The translations under genes were made by a program, and so were the position numbers. A stretch of 64,000 bases of DNA from Corallococcus macrosporus (GTDB taxonomy: Bacteria; Myxococcota; Myxococcia; Myxococcales; Myxococcaceae). The stretch is taken from positions 2,991,001-3,055,000 of the forward strand of contig NZ_JAFIMU010000007.1 in NCBI RefSeq assembly GCF_017302985.1, written 5' to 3'. The notes under the pieces were generated by a model. The model made no database searches. It was not told where the DNA came from and saw nothing but the letters and a program-made list of their open reading frames with translations. This document shows positions 9,274 through 18,027 of this stretch, piece after piece (position 1 is the first letter of the stretch; each line of letters starts with the position of its first letter).

Positions 9274-11157
9274 ATGCGCGCGATGACCGGCGGGCCGAGA
9301 CCGCTCGTGCTGTTCGATGGGGACTGCGGCTTCTGCAAGCGCTGGGTGGCGCGCTGGCGCCAGGACACCGGAGGCCGCGTGCGCTTCGCCCCTGGGACGG
9401 GCTGGCTGCGTGCGCTGCTGGGCGTTCCGAAGAAGGACATGCTGCGGGCGATGCAGCTCGTGGAGCCATCGGGGCGCCGCTCGTCGGGCGCGGAGGCCGT
9501 CTTCCGCATGCTCGCCTGGTCGCCCCGCTGGAGCACGCGCGCGGCCGCGCGCCTGGGGCTGCTGCCCGGCGTGCGGCAGGTGGCGGGCGCGGTGTACTCG
9601 GTCATCGCGCACAACCGCCGGCGTGCGTCGCGTTGGGACACGTGGTTGTTCAGCCGCGTGACGGAGCCCGCGGAGCACCGGCTGGTGCGCTGGGCCTTCA
9701 TGCGGCTTTTGGGCGGCACGTTCCTCATCGCGTTCACGTCGCTGGGGAAGCAGGTGCTGGGGCTCTACGGAGAGAAGGGCATCCGTCCCATCCGCGACCT
9801 GGCGCAGTCCGAGCGCTGGGCCGCGCAGGGCCGGTGGCGCCGTCCCTCCGTGTTCTGGCAGGACGCCTCCGACGCGGCGCTGGTGCGCGGCTGCCGCGTG
9901 GGGCAGGCGCTGTCGCTGGCGCTGCTCTTCAACGTGGCCCCGCGCCTGAGCACGGGCGCGCTGTGGGGCCTGTACCTGTCCTATGTGTCGCTGGGGCGCG
10001 AGTTCCTGTCGTTCCAGTGGGACGTGCTGCTGCTGGAGATGGGGCTGTTGGGCGCGCTCACCGCGCCAGGCGGCGTGCGGCCCGGGCTGGGGAAGCGGGA
10101 CGTGTCCGCGCTGGAGGTGTTCCTCTTCCGGATGCTCGTGTTCCGCCTCTACTTCGGGTCGGGCGTGAGCAAGTTCCACTCGGGGGACCGGACGTGGCGC
10201 GAGCTGAGCGCGTGCGACGTGTACTTCGAGACCGCGCCGCTGCCCACGCGCGGAGGCTGGGCCGCGCACCAGTTGCCGCGCTCCGTGCGCCACGCGGGCA
10301 CGGCGGCGGTGCTGGCGGCGGAGACGGCGGTGCCCTTCCTCGCCTTCGGTCCCAGGCGCGTGCGGCAGGCGGCGTTCGGGATCTTCTCCGCGTTGCAGGC
10401 CGCCATCATGGCCACGGGCAACTACGGCTTCTTCAACGTGCAGTCGCTGGCGCTGGGGCTGTGGCTGCTGGACGACGGGGCGATGCGGCGCGTGCTGCCA
10501 GCGGGGCTGTGGCGTGACGCGGAGCCGGCGCGGCGGCCGTCGGTGCTGGACACGGCGCTGTCCGCGGCCACGGCGGTCCCGGTGCTCACGATGGGCACGG
10601 TGGAGCTGCTGCGCCGCATGGGGTGGTGGCCTCGCGGTCCGGAGCGGCTGGTGCGAGCGGTGGACTGGCTGGAGGACCGGATGCTGCCGCTGCACTCGGT
10701 GAACGCCTACGGGCTGTTCGCGGTGATGACGGTGGACCGGCCGGAGATCACCGTGGAGGGCTCGGACGACGGCGTGCACTGGGTGGAGTACCCGTTCCGT
10801 TACAAAACGTCCGCGCTGGACCGGCCGCCGCGCCAGGTGGCCCCGCATCAGCCCCGGCTGGACTGGCAGATGTGGTTCGCCGCGCTGGGGTCGCCGCCCT
10901 CGTGGTTCCTGGCCCTGCTGGAGCGGCTGCTGGAGGGCTCGCCGGAGGTGCTGGGACTGTTCGCGTCCAACCCCTTCCCGGACCGTCCGCCCCGGATGGT
11001 ACGGGCGGTGCTCCACGACTACCGGATGACGTCCCCGGAGGAGCGCCGGCACACCGGGGCCTGGTGGAAGCGCGAGCGGCGCGGGCTGTATGTGTCGCCG
11101 CTGACCCTCGCGCCCGGGTCCTCCGAGCAGGCGGGGCGGCTGACCTGGTACGTCTGA
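9274..11157 (+). CDS. Fusion of DCC thiol-disulfide domain and lipase maturation factor-like membrane domain
   Basis: 627 residues. The ATG at 9274 is chosen because a strong AAGGAGAG lies 5-6 nt upstream. Residues ~8-125 are a DCC-family domain: LVLFDGDCGFCKRWV carries the D-x-D-C-x-x-C signature. Residues ~135-627 match the lipase maturation factor (LMF1/LMF2) family: repeated membrane helices, the REFLSFQWDVLLLEMGLL and VFRLYFGSGVSKFHSGD segments, and a soluble tail with GSDDGVHW and RPPRQVAPHQPRLDWQMWF. LMF1 assists folding and disulfide formation of lipases in animals. The attached CxxC domain suggests a self-contained folding/redox factor in the bacterial envelope, which is inference. 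Confidence 0.85.
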   Translation: MRAMTGGPRPLVLFDGDCGFCKRWVARWRQDTGGRVRFAPGTGWLRALLGVPKKDMLRAMQLVEPSGRRSSGAEAVFRMLAWSPRWSTRAAARLGLLPGVRQVAGAVYSVIAHNRRRASRWDTWLFSRVTEPAEHRLVRWAFMRLLGGTFLIAFTSLGKQVLGLYGEKGIRPIRDLAQSERWAAQGRWRRPSVFWQDASDAALVRGCRVGQALSLALLFNVAPRLSTGALWGLYLSYVSLGREFLSFQWDVLLLEMGLLGALTAPGGVRPGLGKRDVSALEVFLFRMLVFRLYFGSGVSKFHSGDRTWRELSACDVYFETAPLPTRGGWAAHQLPRSVRHAGTAAVLAAETAVPFLAFGPRRVRQAAFGIFSALQAAIMATGNYGFFNVQSLALGLWLLDDGAMRRVLPAGLWRDAEPARRPSVLDTALSAATAVPVLTMGTVELLRRMGWWPRGPERLVRAVDWLEDRMLPLHSVNAYGLFAVMTVDRPEITVEGSDDGVHWVEYPFRYKTSALDRPPRQVAPHQPRLDWQMWFAALGSPPSWFLALLERLLEGSPEVLGLFASNPFPDRPPRMVRAVLHDYRMTSPEERRHTGAWWKRERRGLYVSPLTLAPGSSEQAGRLTWYV

Positions 11158-11296
11158 CCCGCGCCCCGACCCCGGCCGTCACGCCCGGTGCGCCAGGACC
11201 CCACACGCCAGCGACAGCGGCGAATGACTCCCATTGGGAAAGCGGCGCGCCGGGGACTGGCGGGGGATGGGGATCGCTGGGTACGGTGCAAGGGCG

Positions 11297-14200
11297 ATGG
11301 TGTCCGGTGCTTCCCCGTCTTCCCTCATCTTCGGCAGGTACGCGGTGCTGCGCCGCGTGGCCGTGGGGGGCATGGGGGAGATCTTCCTGGCGCGCCAGGT
11401 GGGCGTGAGCGGCTTCGAGCGCCCCGTCATCCTCAAGAGCCTGCTGCCGGACCTGCTGGAGCACGAGGGCTCGGTGGAGATGTTCCTCGACGAGGCCCGC
11501 GTCGCGGCGCACCTGAACCACCCGAACGTCGTGTCGCTGTACGAGGTCGGCGCGTGGCAGGGCACGTTCTACATCGCCATGGAGTACATCGAGGGCGAGA
11601 ACCTGGGCCGCCTGGCGAAGGCGGCGGCGAGGGCCGGCACGCCGCTGCCCCACCGCGTCTGCGCGCAGATGATCCGCGACGCGGCGCTGGGGCTGGACCA
11701 CGCGCACCACGCGCGCGACAGCCAGGGCGCGCCGCTGGAGCTGGTGCACCGGGACATCAGCCCGCAGAACATCATGGTGCGCCTGGACGGCCTGACGAAG
11801 GTGGTGGACTTCGGCGTGGCCAAGGCGACCATCCGCGCCAGCCGCACGCGCACGGGCGTGCTCAAGGGCAAGCTGCGCTACATGTCGCCGGAGCAGGTGC
11901 GCAACGAGCCCGTCTCCGGCACCAGCGACCAGTTCGCGCTGGGCGTGGTGCTGTGGGAGCTGTGCACGCGCCGGCCGTTCATCGACACGGACAACCCGGC
12001 GGAGGCCATGCGGCGCATCGCGCTGGCGGCGGTGCCCCGGCCCTCGCAGTTCGTGGAGGGGCTGTCGCCGCTGTTGGAGCAGATCATCCTGCGCATGCTC
12101 CACCGCGCGCCCGGTCAGCGCTTCGCCCGGTGCGCGGACGTGGCGCGCGCGCTCCAGTCCTATCTGGATGAGGTGCCAGAGGCGCCGGGGGAGAGCGTCT
12201 CCGCGGTGGTCACGCGGCTGGTCGGTGAGACGGTGCTCGCGAGGCTGCGCGACGCGGCCAGCGGAGAGCCCGGGCTGCCGCAGGCCCGCGAGCCCTCCAG
12301 CGTGTCGTGCCCGCGCTGTGGCCAGTCGACCAGCGCGACCAACCGCTTCTGCCCCGCGTGTGGCAACTCGCTCACGCCCGCGTCCGGGGGCCGCGCGCCG
12401 AAGCTGCCGATGATGCCCGTGCTGCGCGAGCCGCCCGTGCACCTGGGCGACGAGGACATCCCCGACGCGCCGACGGCCAAGGCGCCCGCCGCCCAACGCG
12501 ACGACGGCGCCGTGCACGAGCCGCCCACGGATCCAACGATGGAGGTGCCCGCGCCGCTGGCCTCCGCCCTGGCCGAAGCGCCGCTGGACTCCGAGGACGA
12601 CGACGCACCTCCGGCCCTGGGAGACGAGGCCCCGGGCCCCACGGTGAAGATCCGCGCGATGGACGCGCAGGCGCAGATGCGCCGGCTCACGCTGCTGGTG
12701 GTCGTGGGCGAGCCGGCCCACGCGGCCCGGCTGCGAGAGGCGGTGGCGCAGGCCGCGGTGCGCCACCATGTGGAGGCGCTGTCGCTGTCGGACACGCACT
12801 GGTGTCTGTCTTTCGGCCTGCCACAGGCACGCCCCGACGATGCGACACGGGCCCTGAAGTGCGCGGAGGACCTGGGGAGCGCCGTGCCGGGACTACGGCG
12901 CGGCCTGGAGTCCGGCGTGGTGCGCGTGAGCGCGGAGGCTGGATCGCCAAGGCCATTCGGCCTGGAGTCCGACGGCCTGCGCGCGGGTGCGGAGGGCGGG
13001 GCATCCCGGCTGTCCAGCATGGAGTCCGGCGGAATGCGCGCGGGCGCGGAGGCAGGGGCATCCCGGCCATCAGGCCTGGACCCCAGCGGCGTGCGCGTGA
13101 ACACGGAAGGCGGGGCATCCCGCCTGTCTGGCCTGGGGCTGGAGCGGACGCAGGCGCTGGCGGACGCGGCGGCCCCGGGCGAACTGCTCGTGGGCGCCTC
13201 CGTGAAGGCGCTGCTGGTGGAGGCGGGTGGGGTGCGCATCGGCGTGGCGCGCGAGCTGCCCGGCGGCACGGCGTGGCGCGTGGAGTCCGGTGCCTCCACG
13301 GCCCGCGTGGACACCCTGGTGGGGCGCGACGAGGCGCTGGCCCAGGCCCGGGCGGTGGTGGACTCCGCACGCAAGGGCGAGGGCGGCGCGCGGCTCTTCG
13401 TGGGGCCCACGGGCGTGGGGCGCAGCCGTTTCCTGGAGGCGGTGGCGGAGCTGGCCACGGGCACGTCTCCGCGCGTGGTCTACGCATGGGGCGGAGACCC
13501 CCGCTCCGCTGGAGCACTGGGGCTGTGGCGTACGGTGTTCACCGCGCTGTCGCGGGCCGCCGCGGGCGCGGAGGCATCGCTGCCGCCGCTGTCGGGCCTG
13601 GGCTTCTCCGAACCAGAGGCCGCTGCGCTCTGGCGGAGGCTCGCGCGGGGCGCTCCGGTGGGCGGACACCTGCCGGCGGGAGACGGGGCGCTGGTGGACG
13701 CGCTCCAGCGCGTGGCGAAGCCCTCCGGCCTGCTGCTGCTGGTGGACGACGTGCACCGCGTGGACGCCCCTTCGCTCGAGCTGCTCGCGGGCGTGCTCGC
13801 GGCGAAGGACACAGGCGTGGCGCTGGTGGCCACGGGCGACGTGGACGCGGTGCCCACGGCCCTCGCGTCCCTGCCGGTGACGGTGCTGGAGGGACTGTCG
13901 CCGTCGGAGCTGAACGCGCTGCTCACCGCGAGCCTGGGCATGGCCCTGTCGCCGTCGCTGGAGCGGGCGGTGGCGGACCGCGTGCGCGGCAATCCCGCGC
14001 ATGCGCTGGCGCTGGTGCGGCTGCTCGTCGCGGTGGGTGTGTTGCAGCGCACGGAGAACGGCTTCCAGGCCAATGGCCCGCTGACGGCCGCGCTGCTGCC
14101 CCAGGGCCTGGGCCAGGCGCTGGGCGCGCGGTTGGAGCTGCTGCCCGCCGCGTCGCTGCGCTTCCTCCAGCGGGCCGCGGTGGAGGGCTCGCTCTTCTCC

Positions 14201-15370
14201 GCGGAGCTGGTGCGCGCGTCGCTGAGCGCCTCGGACGGCGCGGAGGTGCTGGACGACACGGAGTGGGTGGTGCCCGTGCCCCAGCAGCCCGGCATCTTCC
14301 GCTTCACGCGCGAGGAGGCCCGGCAGGTGCTGCGCGAGCGCCTGTCGCCCTCGCAGCTGCGGAGCGCGCACCAGGAGCTGGCGGAGACGCTGGAGCAGGA
14401 GGCGTTCACGCAGGAGCCTGCCCGTGAGGTGCGGGTGGCGGATCACCTGCTGGGCGCGGAGGCCCCCGGCGCTCCTGCCGCGTGCGAGCGCGCGGGAGAC
14501 TGGTTCGCGGCGCGCGGCGAGTGGCGCGCGGCGGTGGACTTCTACCGCTGGGCCCTGGGCCGCACGCCCGGCGCGACGGCGACGGTGGTGCGCTGGCAGT
14601 TGGACGTGCTCGCGCGCGCGGCGGGGTGCCTCACGCAGACGGACCCCGCGGCCGTGGACGCGCTGGTGACGCCGTGGCTGGACCGCGTGCCGGTGATGCA
14701 GACGCCGGGCAGGTGGGCGGAGGCCGCGCGGCGGCTGGCCGTCGCGGAGCTGAAGCTGGGGCGCGTGGAGGACGCGGAGGTGCGCCTCTCCATGGTGCAG
14801 GGGCCGGCGGGCGCGGATCCGGAGGTCGAGGCCCGGGTGCTGGGCGAGCTCGCGCGGGTTCGCGAGGCCAAGGGCGAGACGACGGCGGCGGTGGAGCTGC
14901 TGGCGAGGGCCTTCCAGCGCATGGGCAACCGGACCGCGCACGCGGCGGACTTCTTCTGGGAGCACTACGTCCTGCTGGGGCGGCTGCAGCAGCGGCTGGG
15001 GCAACTGGACCGGGCGCGGGTGGCCTTCACGCGCGCGGCGGAGCAGGCGCGGTCCGTGGGCAGCGCGGTGGGCCAGGCGCGGGCGCTGTCGCAGCTCGCG
15101 GGCCTGCGGGTCCTCGCGGGCGAGCCGGCCCAGGCGCTGGCGGACCTGGAGCGCGCGCTGACCCTGGCCGAGCAGGGCGGTGACGCGCAGGAGGTGGCGC
15201 GCATCCACTTCAACGCCGGGCGCCTGCTGGTGGCGGGCGGACGGGTGCCGGAGGCCCGCGAGCGGCTGGAGCAGGCGAGGGAGCGCGCCCGGGTGGCGGG
15301 CTGGCGGGAGGGGGAGGCCCTGGCCGCGCAGGTGCTGGGGACGATGGAGGCCCGGACCCCGCGCCGCTGA
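11297..15370 (+). CDS. Ser/Thr protein kinase with zinc ribbon, degenerate cyclase-like region, AAA ATPase and TPR array
   Basis: 1357 residues from the ATG at 11297. An earlier in-frame ATG at 11234 exists, but the sequence before MVSGASPSS is not protein-like. Order of parts: Hanks kinase (~10-295) with GGMGEIFLA, the VILKSL lysine, HRDISPQN and DFGVAK; a double CxxC zinc ribbon (SCPRCG ... CPACG, ~335-360); an acidic linker; a class III cyclase-like segment (~460-660, ending ERTQALADAAAPGELLVG) without catalytic Asp residues; a P-loop (GPTGVGRSR) with LLLLVDDVHR as Walker B; and ~9 TPR-like helical repeats. Such kinase-AAA-TPR proteins are typical myxobacterial signalling proteins. The partner is unknown. 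A tandem repeat lies in the cyclase-like region. Confidence 0.85.
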   Translation: MVSGASPSSLIFGRYAVLRRVAVGGMGEIFLARQVGVSGFERPVILKSLLPDLLEHEGSVEMFLDEARVAAHLNHPNVVSLYEVGAWQGTFYIAMEYIEGENLGRLAKAAARAGTPLPHRVCAQMIRDAALGLDHAHHARDSQGAPLELVHRDISPQNIMVRLDGLTKVVDFGVAKATIRASRTRTGVLKGKLRYMSPEQVRNEPVSGTSDQFALGVVLWELCTRRPFIDTDNPAEAMRRIALAAVPRPSQFVEGLSPLLEQIILRMLHRAPGQRFARCADVARALQSYLDEVPEAPGESVSAVVTRLVGETVLARLRDAASGEPGLPQAREPSSVSCPRCGQSTSATNRFCPACGNSLTPASGGRAPKLPMMPVLREPPVHLGDEDIPDAPTAKAPAAQRDDGAVHEPPTDPTMEVPAPLASALAEAPLDSEDDDAPPALGDEAPGPTVKIRAMDAQAQMRRLTLLVVVGEPAHAARLREAVAQAAVRHHVEALSLSDTHWCLSFGLPQARPDDATRALKCAEDLGSAVPGLRRGLESGVVRVSAEAGSPRPFGLESDGLRAGAEGGASRLSSMESGGMRAGAEAGASRPSGLDPSGVRVNTEGGASRLSGLGLERTQALADAAAPGELLVGASVKALLVEAGGVRIGVARELPGGTAWRVESGASTARVDTLVGRDEALAQARAVVDSARKGEGGARLFVGPTGVGRSRFLEAVAELATGTSPRVVYAWGGDPRSAGALGLWRTVFTALSRAAAGAEASLPPLSGLGFSEPEAAALWRRLARGAPVGGHLPAGDGALVDALQRVAKPSGLLLLVDDVHRVDAPSLELLAGVLAAKDTGVALVATGDVDAVPTALASLPVTVLEGLSPSELNALLTASLGMALSPSLERAVADRVRGNPAHALALVRLLVAVGVLQRTENGFQANGPLTAALLPQGLGQALGARLELLPAASLRFLQRAAVEGSLFSAELVRASLSASDGAEVLDDTEWVVPVPQQPGIFRFTREEARQVLRERLSPSQLRSAHQELAETLEQEAFTQEPAREVRVADHLLGAEAPGAPAACERAGDWFAARGEWRAAVDFYRWALGRTPGATATVVRWQLDVLARAAGCLTQTDPAAVDALVTPWLDRVPVMQTPGRWAEAARRLAVAELKLGRVEDAEVRLSMVQGPAGADPEVEARVLGELARVREAKGETTAAVELLARAFQRMGNRTAHAADFFWEHYVLLGRLQQRLGQLDRARVAFTRAAEQARSVGSAVGQARALSQLAGLRVLAGEPAQALADLERALTLAEQGGDAQEVARIHFNAGRLLVAGGRVPEARERLEQARERARVAGWREGEALAAQVLGTMEARTPRR
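12902..13129 (+). repeat. In-frame 57-bp tandem repeat, four copies
   Basis: Four head-to-tail 57-bp units encode 19-residue blocks of the pattern GLES-GG-RAGAEGGASRLS. The blocks begin at 12902, 12959, 13016 and 13073. The unit length is a multiple of three, so copy-number change would keep the kinase frame. The repeat sits inside the degenerate cyclase-like region of the giant kinase, at the loop where genuine cyclases carry a conserved Gly-rich turn. The copies differ at several positions, so the expansion is not very recent. Confidence 0.88.
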
Positions 15371-15486
15371 AAATGGCCGGAAGTCGTCAGCAGGCGTGCA
15401 GGCGCACGGACTTCGGCGCGGGCGTGCGCGGTTTTCCCGCCCGTCGAGTGCTCAGCCGGTAGACTTCCCCGCTCCCTGAAAGCCCC

Positions 15487-16338
15487 GTGCCTGCCTTCGT
15501 GAAGACGTCACGTCCACCGTCCCTTTCCCTGTTGGGTTTCCTCGCGCTGGGCGTCCTCGGTGCCTGTGGACCGTCGCCCACGACCATCACGCTGGAGCCG
15601 CCCGAGCAGCGCTACCTGCGCACGCAGGGACAGCACGTGCCGCTCAGCTACACGGTGCTGGACGCGGACGGGCGCAAGATGATGGACACGCGCCTGCGCT
15701 GGACCAGCTCCGCGACGGACGTCGCCTCCGTGCAGGAGGACGGCACGGTGGTGGCGCGCAAGTCCGGCAAGACCATCATCGGCGTGCAGGGCGGACGCGC
15801 GAAGGCGGCGCTGCCGCTGGACCTCACCATCCTCGCGTCGCTGGACGTGCGCGCGCCGGGCGCGGACTTCGTGGAGGTGGGGCGCACCATCAAGCTGCGC
15901 GTGGTGGCGCGCAATGAAGCGGGCCACGTCATCCCCGACGCGGAGCCCACCTTCCGCTCCAGCAACGAGGCGGTGGCGCGCGTGGAGAACGGCGAGCTCA
16001 TCGCCGCGACCGCCGGCGTGGCCACCGTCACCGCGACGCTGGGGCACCTGAGCCGTGCCATCGCCGTGCAGGTGGTGCCGCCGGACTTCGTCCGCCTGGG
16101 GCTGAACCTCACCTCGTACACCTTCAAGAAGAAGGGCCAGTCGGTGATGGTCCAGGCGCGCGCGTACAACCGCAACGGCGTGGCGCTGGAGAAGGTGCCG
16201 CTGGAGTGGTTCAGCTCCAACACCGCCGTGGTGACGGTGTCGCCCGAGGGCCGCGTGACGGCCGTGGGCCAGGGCCGCGCGGTGGTGTCGGTGGTGGCCG
16301 GCCGCCGCCGCACCGCCGCGGACTTCATCGTCGAGTAG
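15487..16338 (+). CDS. Lipoprotein with bacterial Ig-like (Big_2) repeats
   Basis: 283 residues from a GTG at 15487 (a second GTG at 15499 would give MKTSRPPSLS and is equally possible). A hydrophobic leader ends in the lipobox VLGAC. Three ~85-residue Ig-like modules follow, each closing with the Big_2 pattern in which a strand pair such as VASVQEDGTVVARKSGKTII or VVTVSPEGRVTAVGQGRAVV carries the invasin/intimin-like turn. Probably a cell-surface protein exposed from the outer membrane. It converges on traB with a long hairpin between them, so it is not part of the tra operon. Confidence 0.8.
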   Translation: MPAFVKTSRPPSLSLLGFLALGVLGACGPSPTTITLEPPEQRYLRTQGQHVPLSYTVLDADGRKMMDTRLRWTSSATDVASVQEDGTVVARKSGKTIIGVQGGRAKAALPLDLTILASLDVRAPGADFVEVGRTIKLRVVARNEAGHVIPDAEPTFRSSNEAVARVENGELIAATAGVATVTATLGHLSRAIAVQVVPPDFVRLGLNLTSYTFKKKGQSVMVQARAYNRNGVALEKVPLEWFSSNTAVVTVSPEGRVTAVGQGRAVVSVVAGRRRTAADFIVE

Positions 16339-16350
16339 GCCGGTGTTTCG

Positions 16351-16392
16351 AAGTCCGGGCCCGCCGCGGTGGAGCGGCGGACCCTGGGACTT
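16351..16392. terminator. Bidirectional hairpin between convergent genes
   Basis: Arms AAGTCC (16351-16356) and GGACTT (16387-16392) enclose a further GC-rich paired section around CCGCCGC/GCGGCGG. It lies in the 57-bp gap between the Ig-like lipoprotein stop (16338) and the traB stop (16396). There is no clear U-tract, so it may act as a bidirectional stabilising hairpin or a Rho-assisted stop rather than a classic intrinsic terminator. Confidence 0.55.
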
Positions 16393-16395
16393 CCG

Positions 16396-18027
16396 CTACG
16401 GCTTCTTCGCGGGAGGCGCGGCGGGCTTCGCGGGCGCGGGCTTCTTGCCGCCCTTCTTCTTGGACGCGGCCTCCACGTCATCCGGGCAGGGCGGGCGGGG
16501 ACCGTCGCTCGGCGGCTGGATGGTGAACTCGACGCGGCGGTTGAGGGCCCTGCCTTCCTCCGTGTCGTTGTCGTACTTGGGCATGCTGCGCCCGAAGCCC
16601 TGCGAGCACACGCGCTCCGCGGCGACGCCGCTCTCGATGAGGTAGTTCTTCACGCTTCTGGCGCGGCGCTGGGACAGCTCCAGGTTGTACTGGTCGCCGG
16701 CACGCGAGTCGGTGTGACCCTCGACGAGGATGCGGTCCATCTCCGGGTTCTCCTCCATCACCCGCGCGACCTCCTCCAGCACGGGCAGGGACTCGGAGAG
16801 GATGACGTCCTGGTCGGTGACGAAGTTCACCTGCTCCAGGATGACGATCTTGTTGCCCGACTTGCGCGCGAGCGGACAGCCGTCGCGGCCGCGCTTGCCC
16901 TGCGGGACGTCCGGGCACTTGTCGATGCGGTCCACCACGCCGTCGGAGTCCGCGTCGGTGTCCGGGCAGCCGGCGTTCTCCACCGGGCCCTCGAGGTTGG
17001 GGCAGCGGTCGCGCTCGCCGATGACGCCGTCGTTGTCGGGGTCCACGGGCGGCGGGGGCGGCTCGGGCGGCTCCTTGAAGCGCTCGATGGCCTCCCACTC
17101 ACGCGTCTTGGCGGGCACCCAGATGATGGACGTGAAGAAGCTCAGGTTCGGCGACGCCAGCGAGCACCCGCAGCCCAGGCCGCCGCCGAAGGTGAACGTG
17201 ACGCCCAGCGAGCTGTACCAGCGCAGGCCGATGAGCAGCTCCGCGGGAATCTGCCGCTCCTGGCCGGGCGCCTTCTTGAGGCCGAACGCGCCGTTCACCA
17301 TGCCCAGCGCGGTGATGCCGCTGCCGCGCAGCAGGGGCACCTCCGTGCCCAGGCCGAACGGCGCCATGTCCCCCAGCTGCGTGCCGCTGAAGATGATGTC
17401 CGGCCGCTTCCAGAAGCCGCCGTTGAAGGCGAGGAGGATGCCGGACTCGAAGCGGTAGTCGAGCACCAGGCCCGGCGCCCAGGTGAGCTCGCCGTCGCCC
17501 GCGAAGGCCTCCTGGACGCCGGTGGGGAAGGAGACGTTGAGCGTGAGCGCGGCGCCCCAGCCATGGCCTTCCGCGGAGCGGCGGAAGCCGGGGACGGCCA
17601 CCTTGGCCATGAGGCGCAGGTCGCCCAGGGCGAAGCTCTCCACGGGTCCTTCGGTGCCGATGACCTCCAGGTTCTGGCCGCCCTGCAGCATCACGAGCGG
17701 CAGGTCCACGCCCACTTCGGCCCAGTCGAAGAGGCCCACCATGGCCATGACGTCCAGCTGGAGCCGGTTGCCCACGAGGCTGATGGAGCCCAGGTCTCCG
17801 TCCTTGGGGACGAGGGAGAGCGGGTTGAGCGAGTAGCTGAAGTAGGGCCCGGCGGAGACGGACAGGTGGGACAGGGGCCGGGACTGGGTGACCATCACCA
17901 GGTCCTGCGGCGCGCCGGACGGGCGGAAGACCTGGATGTTGAAGCGCGGATCCGGCGCGGCGTGGGCGGCGGTGGACAGCGCGAGGGCCAGCAGCAGCGG
18001 GAGGAGCGGCGTGCGGGAGGGCTTCAT
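16396..18027 (-). CDS. traB: TraB, OmpA-domain partner of TraA in outer membrane exchange
   Basis: 543 residues from the ATG at 18027, whose ATGA overlaps the traA stop by 4 nt. A signal peptide (residues 1-24, ending STAAHA) is followed by a ~300-residue beta-strand-rich outer-membrane barrel-like region. A proline linker (PPEPPPPPVDP) and two thrombospondin type 3-like calcium repeats (DPDNDGV, DADSDGV) come next, then a C-terminal OmpA domain that binds peptidoglycan (VEGHTDSRAGDQYN, LSQRRARSVKNYL, NRRVEF). A Lys/Ala/Pro tail closes it. In Myxococcus xanthus, TraB acts with TraA to fuse outer membranes of contacting kin cells and swap lipids and lipoproteins. The assignment rests on this architecture plus its place directly after traA. 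Confidence 0.9.
   Translation of the reverse strand: MKPSRTPLLPLLLALALSTAAHAAPDPRFNIQVFRPSGAPQDLVMVTQSRPLSHLSVSAGPYFSYSLNPLSLVPKDGDLGSISLVGNRLQLDVMAMVGLFDWAEVGVDLPLVMLQGGQNLEVIGTEGPVESFALGDLRLMAKVAVPGFRRSAEGHGWGAALTLNVSFPTGVQEAFAGDGELTWAPGLVLDYRFESGILLAFNGGFWKRPDIIFSGTQLGDMAPFGLGTEVPLLRGSGITALGMVNGAFGLKKAPGQERQIPAELLIGLRWYSSLGVTFTFGGGLGCGCSLASPNLSFFTSIIWVPAKTREWEAIERFKEPPEPPPPPVDPDNDGVIGERDRCPNLEGPVENAGCPDTDADSDGVVDRIDKCPDVPQGKRGRDGCPLARKSGNKIVILEQVNFVTDQDVILSESLPVLEEVARVMEENPEMDRILVEGHTDSRAGDQYNLELSQRRARSVKNYLIESGVAAERVCSQGFGRSMPKYDNDTEEGRALNRRVEFTIQPPSDGPRPPCPDDVEAASKKKGGKKPAPAKPAAPPAKKP

Noticed and set aside
12902..13129. CRISPR array
   Set aside because: The four units are contiguous, in frame and protein-coding, with no spacer between them; unit length and coding context do not fit CRISPR.
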